Origin: Leifsonia aquatica H1aii
Lineage (GTDB): Bacteria; Actinomycetota; Actinomycetes; Actinomycetales; Microbacteriaceae
NCBI RefSeq assembly: GCF_000633535.1
Contig: NZ_AYMR01000033.1
Location: 1 to 47,025, forward strand
Length of the DNA stretch: 47,025 bases
Reading direction: 5' to 3'
Position 1 is the stretch's first letter. Every line of letters starts with the position of its first letter. Below are positions 8,478 through 15,335 of the stretch, in pieces. Under the pieces are notes generated by a model that did not search any database, was not told the DNA's origin, and saw only the letters and a program-made list of their open reading frames with translations. The position numbers and the translations under genes are program-made.

Positions 8478-9436
8478 CAGCCACCTCCGAGGTAGAGGGT
8501 GAGGATGGCGAGCACGGCGAGCAGGAAGGCGGCCGCGACGAACTCGGTGATCTTGAACAGCCGGAGCTTGGCGAAGGTGTTGTCGATCACCGCGACGACG
8601 ACACCGAGGGCAGTGGCCTTCGCGAGCAGCGCGATGATTGCGAGCACCACCAGGTCGAGGCGTCCGCTCGGGGCGAGACCCCACGGGGCGACGAAGACGT
8701 TGAGCAGGATCGTGTAGAAGATCAGCTGCTTCGCCGCCGAACCCAACTTCAGCAGAGCGAGGTACGGGCCCGAGTGCTCGAAGGACCGGGCCTCCTCGAT
8801 CATCCCGAACTCGATGGTGCCGGTGTGAGTTTCGACGGGGATGCGCGCGGTCTCGAACAGGATCACCATGAACAGCGCCGCCGAGGCGAGCAGGTGCGCC
8901 GGCCGCACGATCTGCTCCGGCCCGCTGGTGACGGTCGCGCCCAGCACGTACGGCAGATCCGTGGTCGTGAGGATCGCGACCGTGAAGACGACCAGCAGCA
9001 CGACCGGCTCGGTGATCGCCCCGAAGGTCTTCGCGCGGCTGGAGCCGAGCTGCGCGTACGGGTCCCCCGTGGAGGCTGCGGCGACGGCGACCACGAAGCT
9101 CGCGAGCGCGAGGATGAAGCCGCCGCCGAGGATGTCGCCCATGTTACCCAGCGGCAGCCCGAAGGTGGTCAGCACGGGGATCAGCAACGGGACGGTCAGG
9201 TAGCAGGCGAAGGCGATCACCGGTCCGGCGAGGAAGAACCAGCCCGCCCCGGAGGGGGCGAGCGCCTCTTTGCCGAACAGCTTCGCGAGATCGTAGTAGG
9301 GCTGCAGGATCTTCGGGCCGCGCCGGCCCTGCATCCGGGCTTCGACGCGCGCGATGATCCCGCTCACGCCCGGCGCGGCGCCGGCGATCGTGAGGACTTG
9401 GAGGAACTGGATGACGGGTGCGGAAAGCGCGATCAC
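8477..9436 (-). CDS. hycD: HycD/HyfC/NuoH-like membrane subunit
   Basis: This 319-residue subunit belongs to the NuoH/HycD family, which anchors the peripheral catalytic arm to the membrane. Signatures include ARMQGRRGPKILQPYYDLAKLF (a NuoH-type loop), GAITEPVVLLVVF and FETARIPVETHTGTIEFGMIEEARSFEHSGPYLALL (acidic residues near the quinone-entry region). The start is GTG at 9436, with GGAGG four bases upstream; length then matches Rv0084 (about 316 residues). An in-frame extension back to an ATG at 9607 adds an arginine-rich segment unlike the family and is considered unlikely. First gene of the membrane complex, 190 bases after the second MutS-like gene. Confidence 0.87.
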   Translation of the reverse strand: MIALSAPVIQFLQVLTIAGAAPGVSGIIARVEARMQGRRGPKILQPYYDLAKLFGKEALAPSGAGWFFLAGPVIAFACYLTVPLLIPVLTTFGLPLGNMGDILGGGFILALASFVVAVAAASTGDPYAQLGSSRAKTFGAITEPVVLLVVFTVAILTTTDLPYVLGATVTSGPEQIVRPAHLLASAALFMVILFETARIPVETHTGTIEFGMIEEARSFEHSGPYLALLKLGSAAKQLIFYTILLNVFVAPWGLAPSGRLDLVVLAIIALLAKATALGVVVAVIDNTFAKLRLFKITEFVAAAFLLAVLAILTLYLGGG

Positions 9437-9625
9437 GGTGCCTCCGCCGCGGTCGTCGCAGCCACGGTCGGAGGTGGATCGGAGCGGGGGCTCTGCCCGG
9501 TGCTCTCGTCCTCGTCCCAGTGCGCGTGCATGCCTGTTCCCATCTCTGGTCACAGGGGCTATCAGCGCGTAGGCGGTTCGGACGAGGGTCGTCCCGGCGA
9601 GCTCCATCGCCGGATGCTCAGTGAA

Positions 9626-11161
9626 TCACGGCTCTTCGAATGCGGTCAAGGACATCCGTTCGGCGGGTTGCGGATCCTCCTGCTCGCCGAATACGCGTCG
9701 GTAGACGTCCCAGCCGAAGCTGGTGGAGAGCGGCTCGCCTTCGGCCAAGGTGAAGTCGCGGCCGCCGTGCTCGCCCCGGTGGGCACGGAGGAACAGGATG
9801 TCGTCGCGGTTCTCTTCACGCAACCGGTGGGCGAAGTCGAACAGGTGCGTGACGAAGGCGACGGTCACGTCACAGTCTCGGAACGCATGGACGACGTGGC
9901 GGGCGATCTCCGACCCCTCGCGTTCGTTCGTGGAGGCGAACGACTCGTTGAAGAGGACCATTGCGCCGGGTGCGACAGCGTCGACGACCCGGCTCATCCG
10001 GCTGAGCTCCTCATCCAGCTTGCCGCTGACGAGCTGTTTGTCCTCCTCCCGCTTGAAATGGGTGAGGATGCCGGTGCGGACGCCGGTGCTGAACGCCGCG
10101 GCCGGGGCGAAGAGCCCGCACTGGGTGAGCAGCTGCGCCTGGCCGAGGCTGCGCAGGAAGGTCGACTTGCCTCCACGGTTCGCACCGGTGATGACTACCA
10201 GCGGGGTCTGTGGGGCGTCGATCGTGTAGCCGACCGCAGGGCGTCCGCTGATGAGCACGAGCGCGACATCGTAGAGTTCGTCGCTTGTGAACCCGTGCGT
10301 CTCGGTCAACGTCGGAATCGCTGTCGGTTCACCGTGCGCGGTCAGAGCATCGTGCAGGTTGATGGCGCCGAGGTAGAACGCGAGCTCGCGTTGCAGCATG
10401 GTCAGGAAACTCTTGATGTGGTCCGTGGACTGGATCAGCGCGTTCGCGACCAGGTCGACACCGCGGTCCTGCAGCTCGTGGAGGGCGCTGAAGCCCGCCT
10501 CGTCCCGGTCCGGGATGGTCATCGTGTGGGCGGGATGGGTGAAGCCGAGCCGCTGCAGCAGCGGGATGCGCTTGCCGGAAGGGCGGCGGAGGGTGATCTT
10601 GGTCGCCGTGTTCGCCTCCCCGAGGTGCGCGCTGCTGAGCACGCCGTGCCGGAATCGCAGCTGGGCGAGGTGCTCGTCGATCTCCTCGAAGTACTCGTCC
10701 GTCAGCTCGGCTTGCAGCATCTGGAACAGAGTCGTGAACGCCGGCGACTGGAACGTGGGCGCGTTCTCGTCGGCGAGCAGCCGAAGACTGCGCAGGTAGC
10801 GGATGTAGACCTCCATCAGCTGCGTGCCGTGATGGACCATCCCAGTGGGGGAAGACAGTCCCCAGCTGTAGATCCGCTTCGCCTCGGCTAGCGCCTGGAC
10901 GGGCAGGGCGTAGAACGCGCGGATCGCGTCCGGGTTCGAAAGCGCGTCGGTGAGCGCCTGCTGACGGTGCCGGATCTGCTCCGCGTCGGTCAACGGCTGG
11001 TGGAGGGCTGCGGTCGCCGTTTCCGCGAGGAACGCGTCATCGGCTGCCATTGCGTGCACGAGGGCGCCGAGTTCGAGGTCGGCGAACCGGTCGTGCTGGT
11101 TGTCGTCGGGGTGGTCGAGGAGTGCGAAATCGGCGTTGGTGAACAGCAGGTGTGCTCTCAT
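9626..11161 (-). CDS. MutS-like ATPase, second of a tandem pair
   Basis: This 511-residue protein has a C-terminal MutS domain V ATPase. The Walker A motif is GANRGGKST at residues 326-334. A Walker B-like region GAMVLFNESFASTNEREG follows, and the dimerisation-type region VAFVTHLFDFAHRL comes after it. It lacks the N-terminal mismatch-recognition and connector domains of true MutS and is about half its length. The ATG overlaps the stop of the preceding MutS-like gene (ATGA), so both are co-expressed. MutS-family genes are among the known associates of fluoride riboswitches. Whether these proteins act on DNA or elsewhere is unknown; the lack of a recognition domain argues against classical mismatch repair. 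Confidence 0.85.
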   Translation of the reverse strand: MRAHLLFTNADFALLDHPDDNQHDRFADLELGALVHAMAADDAFLAETATAALHQPLTDAEQIRHRQQALTDALSNPDAIRAFYALPVQALAEAKRIYSWGLSSPTGMVHHGTQLMEVYIRYLRSLRLLADENAPTFQSPAFTTLFQMLQAELTDEYFEEIDEHLAQLRFRHGVLSSAHLGEANTATKITLRRPSGKRIPLLQRLGFTHPAHTMTIPDRDEAGFSALHELQDRGVDLVANALIQSTDHIKSFLTMLQRELAFYLGAINLHDALTAHGEPTAIPTLTETHGFTSDELYDVALVLISGRPAVGYTIDAPQTPLVVITGANRGGKSTFLRSLGQAQLLTQCGLFAPAAAFSTGVRTGILTHFKREEDKQLVSGKLDEELSRMSRVVDAVAPGAMVLFNESFASTNEREGSEIARHVVHAFRDCDVTVAFVTHLFDFAHRLREENRDDILFLRAHRGEHGGRDFTLAEGEPLSTSFGWDVYRRVFGEQEDPQPAERMSLTAFEEP

Positions 11162-12702
11162 GATCCGATCCGTTCGGTGATGCGAGTGGTGGAGAGCCCG
11201 TACCGGTCGGCCAGCGCGGTCGCGTGCGCCAGCCCGTCGGCGGGGCGACGTTCGATGTGGAACGTGCGTCTGGTCACGTCGTCCGGGTCGACTTCGGCGA
11301 CCATGCTGACCGTCTCCGGGCCGAGGTCGGTCAGCTCGTCGATGAACGTCACGTAGACACCCATCGCGCCCTCGTCGATCAGCGTGCGCAGGATCCGTTC
11401 CCCCAGCTCCAGCGCGTCCTGGGCGGTGGTGGAGGTAAACGTCTCGTTCATGATCACGATGCTGCGATCGTCTGCGGCGGCGATGATCGCGTGCGCGCGA
11501 ATCAGGTCGTCTTCGAGTTTGCCGGCCAGGTTGGTGAGGTCCTCCTGCCGTTCGAAATGGGTGTAGAGCCGGTCGAACAACGGAAGGGCTGCTTGGCGAG
11601 CGGGGACGGGCAGCCCCAACGCGGCAAGATAGTGCAACTGTCCGAAAGACCGCGCGAACGTGGTCTTTCCGCCTTGGTTGGCGCCGGTGATGACGAGGAA
11701 CTGTTCACCGCGGCGCAGCTGGAAGCCGTTGGCCACCAGCGGCTTCGCGTCGGTCTGCCGCTTGTACGCCAGCGCCAGGTCATAGCCTTCGACAGCTTCA
11801 ATCAGACGTTCGTCCGTAACTCGCGGAACGCACACCGGTAGGCGAGTGCCTGAGGCGCGGGCGAGGTAGTCCTGGTAGGTGAAATAGAACTGCAGCTCGT
11901 GATCGAATCGGGCGAGGGAAGCGGATTGGAACGTGGCGTGCTCAGTGCAGAACTCCGCCAACGCTGCGAACGGCTCGGGAAACACGTCAGCGACGAGGCC
12001 GAGGATGCCTGCCTCGACATGGTTCATATCGACCGAGTCGATGAACTTGGTCCGATGCGAGCCGGCGTCGGACTGGCGGAACTTCGCGAACGTCGCTGCG
12101 ACGTCGGCGCTGAAGTCCGTCTCCCCTCCGAAAGGAATCACGGTCACGCTGTTGCCTTCGATGTGGAACTCGTACTCGATGTCATCCAGCTGCTCGGTGA
12201 CACGTTCGGCGTCTTCGGCCAACCGGGTGAACCCTTCGGAGGCGACGTAGCGGTCCAGATGATCCTGGAACGCCAGCATTCCCGCCGACTCGAGTGGAGC
12301 ATCCATGAGGCCGCGGGCGAGGTTGCCGGTAATGGTGACATAGTGGCTGACGGCGTCCAGGAACACTCGTTGCCGCTGCAGCACGTAACGGAGTTTGTCG
12401 ACGAGAGCGAGCTGAGCGCGCAGACCCCGCATCCCTTCAGCGAAGGCGCGCCCGGACTGTTGCACCCGCTCATGCGCCAGGTCGGCCAGGACGGCGTGAC
12501 GGAACTCAACCTGTTCCAACGTGGACAGCGGAGTCCAGAAAACGGGCCCGAGTTCGTACTCGTCGGTGCCGAGGACACGGTCGACCACCTGGTCGAGGGC
12601 GAGATCGGGGAAACAGTCCGGTTGCGTCGTCGCTAGTTCGACTGTCGCCGCGTCTGCGGCGGGGAACAGGATGCTCGTCAGTTGTGCGCGGTTCTCTTCC
12701 AC
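11158..12702 (-). CDS. MutS-like ATPase, first gene of the fluoride-riboswitch operon
   Basis: This 514-residue protein is homologous in layout to its downstream neighbour. A helical N-terminal half is followed by a MutS domain V ATPase with Walker A GANQGGKTT (residues 340-348), Walker B-like RSIVIMNETFTSTTAQDA and a switch region GVYVTFIDELTDLG. No mismatch-binding domain is present. The two paralogues share the ATPase organisation but are otherwise quite divergent, which suggests a heterodimer. The start is GTG at 12702, six bases after AGGAGG. That ribosome binding site is the target of the riboswitch expression platform upstream. Confidence 0.86.
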   Translation of the reverse strand: MEENRAQLTSILFPAADAATVELATTQPDCFPDLALDQVVDRVLGTDEYELGPVFWTPLSTLEQVEFRHAVLADLAHERVQQSGRAFAEGMRGLRAQLALVDKLRYVLQRQRVFLDAVSHYVTITGNLARGLMDAPLESAGMLAFQDHLDRYVASEGFTRLAEDAERVTEQLDDIEYEFHIEGNSVTVIPFGGETDFSADVAATFAKFRQSDAGSHRTKFIDSVDMNHVEAGILGLVADVFPEPFAALAEFCTEHATFQSASLARFDHELQFYFTYQDYLARASGTRLPVCVPRVTDERLIEAVEGYDLALAYKRQTDAKPLVANGFQLRRGEQFLVITGANQGGKTTFARSFGQLHYLAALGLPVPARQAALPLFDRLYTHFERQEDLTNLAGKLEDDLIRAHAIIAAADDRSIVIMNETFTSTTAQDALELGERILRTLIDEGAMGVYVTFIDELTDLGPETVSMVAEVDPDDVTRRTFHIERRPADGLAHATALADRYGLSTTRITERIGS

Positions 12703-12707
12703 GTGGT

Positions 12708-12793
12708 CCTCCTACCTGGACGCGATGCAAAGCAAGGGTGTTCAGGTAGAAGCCATCAGCGGGGACCCCGCGGTTTCGGTGAGCTTCATCACC
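12708..12793 (-). promoter_or_regulatory. Fluoride riboswitch (crcB motif), canonical form
   Basis: Read on the minus strand, P1 is GGUG/CACC (12793-12790 and 12781-12778) around the loop AUGAAGCU. AAACC and a GCGGG/CCCGC stem follow, then UGAU and GGCUUC, then U. The loop GAAGCU pairs with GGCUUC to form the six-pair pseudoknot of the fluoride aptamer. The positions equivalent to A6, U7, G8, U38, A40, U41 and U48 of the Thermotoga petrophila RNA are all conserved. Downstream, CUACCUG (12749-12743) can pair with CAGGUAG (12718-12712), which overlaps the AGGAGG ribosome binding site of the first MutS-like gene. Translation control is therefore likely. Confidence 0.93.
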
Positions 12794-12807
12794 GTGTTGA
12801 GAGCACC

Positions 12808-12836
12808 ACGATACACCCGTGGCCGGTGTGGTTGAA
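12808..12836 (-). promoter_or_regulatory. Promoter of the MutS-like/complex operon
   Basis: On the minus strand TTCAAC (12836-12831) and TATCGT (12813-12808) are separated by 17 bases. Transcription would begin near 12800, just before the P1 stem of the fluoride riboswitch, which is the usual spacing for a riboswitch leader. The -35 lies in the self-complementary GTTGAAC shared with the divergent promoter. Confidence 0.5.
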
Positions 12837-12859
12837 CTCATCGAACCTTCTGGCACACT
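12832..12859 (+). promoter_or_regulatory. Promoter of the usp-pgm-crcB operon
   Basis: TTGAAC (12832-12837) and CACACT (12854-12859) are spaced 16 bases apart. The ten bases CTGGCACACT recur at the same relative position upstream of the enolase leader (15204-15213), which supports a shared promoter element. The -35 overlaps the divergent promoter's -35. Confidence 0.45.
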
Positions 12860-12883
12860 GTGAGGTGACGATGAACTCGTCGC

Positions 12884-12971
12884 GGTGGTGGGGCTCACCG
12901 TGAACAACCTCGGCGCCGCCGACAACAGTCCCTATCTCGCCAGAAGCGCGCGCCCGCCGCCGAGATAGGAG
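12884..12971 (+). promoter_or_regulatory. Variant fluoride-riboswitch-like leader of the usp-pgm-crcB operon
   Basis: P1 is GGUG/CACC (12884-12887, 12896-12899) around GUGGGGCU; a ten-base joint ends in AACC. Stem UCGGC/GCCGA (12910-12914, 12918-12922) follows, then CAAC, then AGUCCC (12927-12932) and U. GGGGCU of the loop pairs with AGUCCC over six pairs, at the positions of the fluoride-aptamer pseudoknot. Relative to the canonical RNA on the other strand, the A6-U38 contact becomes G-C, G39 becomes A and U41 becomes C. CCUAUCUC (12931-12938) pairs with GAGAUAGG (12962-12969), covering the start of the AGGAG ribosome binding site. It sits before genes that include two fluoride channels. Confidence 0.75.
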
Positions 12972-12978
12972 ACGTTCA

Positions 12979-13497
12979 ATGTCCGATCCGCAGACCCCGG
13001 ACCACAATCGTTCCGTCATCCTCGTGGGTGTCGAGCACGGACTCGCCGACGCCGTCCTGCTGGAAGCTGCCCACATCGCCCGCGATCTGGGCTGCGAACT
13101 GATCTGCGCCCATGTGGACCTTGGCCGCTACACAGTCGATGAGAATCCCGACGGGTCCGTCCACTCGCTTCCGTTCGATCCGGACCTGCCTGAGCTTGAC
13201 GAGGACGTCTTCGACGCCGACCTGGCCGCTCACATCGAGAAGACCCTCGCGAAGACCGGGGTCAGCTGGAGTAAGCGGGAACTCGCCGGAGACCCGGCCC
13301 ATGCGCTTGGTGACCTCGCTGAGACGCTCGACGCTCGCATGATCGTCGTCGGCACGCACGAAGCCGGCCTTCGCGCCGGTCTGCGCGAGTTCTTCCGGTC
13401 CTCCGTTGCCGTCCACTTGGCGCACCGACAGCACCGCCCGGTGCTTGTCGTGCCTTTGTCGCCGGTGACGGACGGTCGGGCGCTGCCGTGGGAATGA
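12979..13497 (+). CDS. Universal stress protein (UspA family)
   Basis: This 172-residue single-domain Usp begins with the strand SVILVGVEHGLADAVLLEAA and ends with the family pattern IVVGTHEAGLRAGLREFFRSSVAVHLAHRQHRPVLVVP. This resembles the ATP-binding G-2x-G-9x-G(S/T) loop, with only partial glycine conservation. The ATG lies seven bases after AGGAG, inside the switch stem of the upstream leader. It is the first gene of the operon, and its stop overlaps the phosphoglycerate mutase start (ATGA). Usp genes are known members of fluoride-riboswitch regulons; the molecular role during fluoride stress is not established. Confidence 0.88.
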   Translation: MSDPQTPDHNRSVILVGVEHGLADAVLLEAAHIARDLGCELICAHVDLGRYTVDENPDGSVHSLPFDPDLPELDEDVFDADLAAHIEKTLAKTGVSWSKRELAGDPAHALGDLAETLDARMIVVGTHEAGLRAGLREFFRSSVAVHLAHRQHRPVLVVPLSPVTDGRALPWE

Positions 13498-14249
13498 CGC
13501 CCAGCCACAATCTGTACCTACTCCGACACGGGGAAAGCACTGCCAACGCACAGGGCCTCTTCACCGGATTGCTCAACCCGCCGCTGACCGAACGCGTCCG
13601 CGCTGAAGCCCAAGGGGCCGGCCGCCTCTTGCGCGAGGAGAGAATCCAGCCCGCTGCGATCTTCGCTTCGGTGCTGGAACGGACAATCACCACCGCGCTT
13701 GAGGTGAAGGATCTTCTGCACAATCCTGCGGAAATCCGGACCGATCGGCGGCTGAACGAACGCAACTACGGTGCGCTGACCGGTCAGTCGAAAATTGCGG
13801 TCGCCCACCGTTACGGTGTCAGCCAGTTTCTCGCCTGGCGGCGTTCGTTCCTGACCGCTCCGCCGCCGATGAGCGACGAACAGCTCGCAGCTTTCCGCCG
13901 CCAGGAACCGTTCCGATCCCTGCCCTCGGGCGCGCTGACACCAACCGAGTCACTGCACGACGTGGTCCGCCGGATCCTGCCGTTCGTCACCGAGCAGCTC
14001 TTCCCCGCGCTGGTCGATGAGCCCCCCGTCCTCGTGGTCGGTCATGGGAACTCGCTGCGAGCACTGAGCATGGTCATCGAAGGGCTGACACCTCGGCAGG
14101 TTGAAGAGCTGGCGATTCCGACCGGGCAACCGTTGCGGTATCGTTTCGTTCTCCGGTCGGGAACGCCCACCCTAATAGCGCGCGACTACCTCGACCCCGA
14201 CGCCGCTGTCGAAGCCACCGAACTCCTCAACCGGCAAGGGGGCACCTAG
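13494..14249 (+). CDS. gpmA: Phosphoglycerate mutase-like protein (2,3-BPG-dependent type)
   Basis: This 251-residue histidine-phosphatase-superfamily protein has RHGES near residues 11-15 (phospho-accepting His), the acid loop LNERNYGALTG, and the second catalytic His in VVGHGNSLRAL. Length and motifs match cofactor-dependent phosphoglycerate mutase (3-phosphoglycerate to 2-phosphoglycerate) rather than a small phosphatase. The ATG at 13494 overlaps the Usp stop; a GTG two codons upstream is less likely. The crcB gene starts immediately after its stop. Together with the enolase downstream it would provide a second copy of two consecutive glycolytic steps during fluoride stress, when enolase inhibition backs up 2- and 3-phosphoglycerate. 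Confidence 0.87.
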   Translation: MTPSHNLYLLRHGESTANAQGLFTGLLNPPLTERVRAEAQGAGRLLREERIQPAAIFASVLERTITTALEVKDLLHNPAEIRTDRRLNERNYGALTGQSKIAVAHRYGVSQFLAWRRSFLTAPPPMSDEQLAAFRRQEPFRSLPSGALTPTESLHDVVRRILPFVTEQLFPALVDEPPVLVVGHGNSLRALSMVIEGLTPRQVEELAIPTGQPLRYRFVLRSGTPTLIARDYLDPDAAVEATELLNRQGGT

Positions 14250-14780
14250 GTGTCACCCGCGCGAACAGAACCGACCATGAACCCAGACTCCAACGACATC
14301 CTCCCCATCGACCCGGACATCGAAGTCGATAACATCCGCACCCGCGTCCCCCGGCCGGTTCACTTGCGATGGCGATACATTGCGCTCGTCTTCGTCGGCG
14401 GCGCGATCGGCACCGCCGCGCGGTACCTGATTTCGCTGGGCATCGCCGCCTGGAACGGCCTGCCAGTGGCCACCTTCGGGATCAATGTGACGGGTGCATT
14501 CGTGCTCGGCTTGCTGCTGGAGAGCCTCTCCCGTGGCGGACCCGACGAGGGCAAGCGTCGAGCGATCCGGCTGTTCGCCGGGACCGGGATCATGGGCGGC
14601 TACACCACCTACAGCTCCTTCGCCGTCGACACCGATGGGCTCATTGCCACCGCTCACCTGGGCGACAGCGTCCTCTACGCCCTGGCCACCGTGCTCGTGG
14701 GCGCGGCCGCATCGGTCGGCGGGATCGCGCTCGGCGCAGCAATCCACCGGTCCCGCGCACGCAAAGGGCAGACCCGATGA
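14250..14780 (+). CDS. crcB: Fluoride channel CrcB/Fluc, first subunit
   Basis: This 176-residue protein has a 40-residue hydrophilic N-terminus and four transmembrane helices. Fluc signatures are GGAIGTAARYLI, GINVTGAFVLGLL (pore Asn and TM2) and GIMGGYTTYSSFAVD (the TM3 break with the central Na site and phenylalanine region). The start is GTG at 14250, directly after the pgm stop, with AAGGGGG seven bases upstream; ATG at 14277 is an alternative. Its stop overlaps the second crcB start. Tandem crcB genes encode the two halves of an antiparallel heterodimer that lets fluoride leave the cell. Confidence 0.93.
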   Translation: MSPARTEPTMNPDSNDILPIDPDIEVDNIRTRVPRPVHLRWRYIALVFVGGAIGTAARYLISLGIAAWNGLPVATFGINVTGAFVLGLLLESLSRGGPDEGKRRAIRLFAGTGIMGGYTTYSSFAVDTDGLIATAHLGDSVLYALATVLVGAAASVGGIALGAAIHRSRARKGQTR

Positions 14781-15154
14781 TCGCCCTCCTGGTACTCGGC
14801 GTCGCCCTAGCCGGCGGGCTCGGCGCCAGCTGCCGGCTCATCGTCGACGGGATCCTGAAGGCGTGGGTCCGTGTCGCGTACCCGCTCGGCACCACGGTGA
14901 TCAACATCACCGGCTCTTTCCTGCTCGGCCTGGTGACCGGCCTCGCGGTCACCCACCTGCTCCCACCGGAGTGGCGGGCGATCATCGGAGTCGGCTTCAT
15001 CGGCGGTTACACCACCTTCAGCACCGCCAGCTTCGAGACAGTCCGACTCGCCCAAGAAGGCCGCTACGGCGCCGCTGTCTCCAACGGATTCGGGATGCTC
15101 GCCGGAGCTCTACTCGCTGCCGGGCTCGGGTTGTGGCTCGGCGGCCTGTTCTGA
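14777..15154 (+). CDS. crcB: Fluoride channel CrcB/Fluc, second subunit
   Basis: This compact 125-residue Fluc subunit has four transmembrane helices. Signatures are GGLGASCRLIVDG, GTTVINITGSFLLGLVTG and FIGGYTTFSTASFETV. The ATG at 14777 overlaps the first crcB stop (ATGA), giving tight coupling and probably equal amounts of both subunits. It lacks the long N-terminal extension of its partner. A small hairpin (15172-15196) and the enolase leader follow. Confidence 0.93.
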   Translation: MIALLVLGVALAGGLGASCRLIVDGILKAWVRVAYPLGTTVINITGSFLLGLVTGLAVTHLLPPEWRAIIGVGFIGGYTTFSTASFETVRLAQEGRYGAAVSNGFGMLAGALLAAGLGLWLGGLF

Positions 15155-15171
15155 CAGGTCACTGAGAATCA

Positions 15172-15196
15172 CCACGCGAAACACTTTCGCTGTGGA
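15172..15196 (+). terminator. Hairpin after the crcB pair
   Basis: CCAC-GCGAA pairs with TTCGC and GTGG across a short loop, with one unpaired base on the right arm. It lies 18 bases after the crcB stop and overlaps the proposed -35 of the enolase promoter. It is a moderate terminator candidate without a T-run. Confidence 0.35.
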
Positions 15197-15213
15197 GATT
15201 TCTCTGGCACACT
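15185..15213 (+). promoter_or_regulatory. Promoter of the enolase unit
   Basis: TTTCGC (15185-15190) and CACACT (15208-15213) are spaced 17 bases apart. The CTGGCACACT block is identical to that before the usp operon. Transcription would start shortly before the structured leader at 15237. Confidence 0.4.
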
Positions 15214-15236
15214 CCTAATCAGCGCTTCGGCGCTTC

Positions 15237-15329
15237 GGCGGTGGGGCTCGCCGACACCAACCTCGATGCCGACAACGGTCCCTATCTCACGTGATAACGC
15301 ATGCCCGTGGGCATGCCCTGAGATAGGAG
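15237..15329 (+). promoter_or_regulatory. Variant fluoride-riboswitch-like leader of enolase
   Basis: P1 is GGCG/CGCC (15237-15240, 15249-15252), a covarying form of GGUG/CACC in the sister leader, around the identical loop GUGGGGCU. The joint ends in AACC; stem UCG/CGA (15263-15265, 15270-15272) precedes CAAC, GGUCCC (15277-15282) and U. GGGGCU pairs with GGUCCC as the pseudoknot. CCUAUCUC (15281-15288) pairs with GAGAUAGG (15320-15327), and the loop between them holds a perfect 8-bp hairpin (15299-15306 with 15309-15316). The AGGAG ribosome binding site overlaps the right arm, so translational control of enolase is likely. Confidence 0.75.
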
Positions 15330-15335
15330 AAACCG

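Noticed and set aside
8774-10891. A 705-codon plus-strand open frame
   Set aside because: It is antisense to the hycD-like and MutS-like genes, which have clear motifs and ribosome binding sites. It is a GC-driven shadow.
9626-12702. Mismatch repair genes mutS
   Set aside because: Both proteins are about 510 residues and lack the mismatch-recognition and connector domains; only the ATPase domain is shared.
12931-12969. CCTATCTC/GAGATAGG stem read as an intrinsic terminator
   Set aside because: No T-run follows; the right arm overlaps the ribosome binding site, so translational control fits better. The same holds for 15281-15327.
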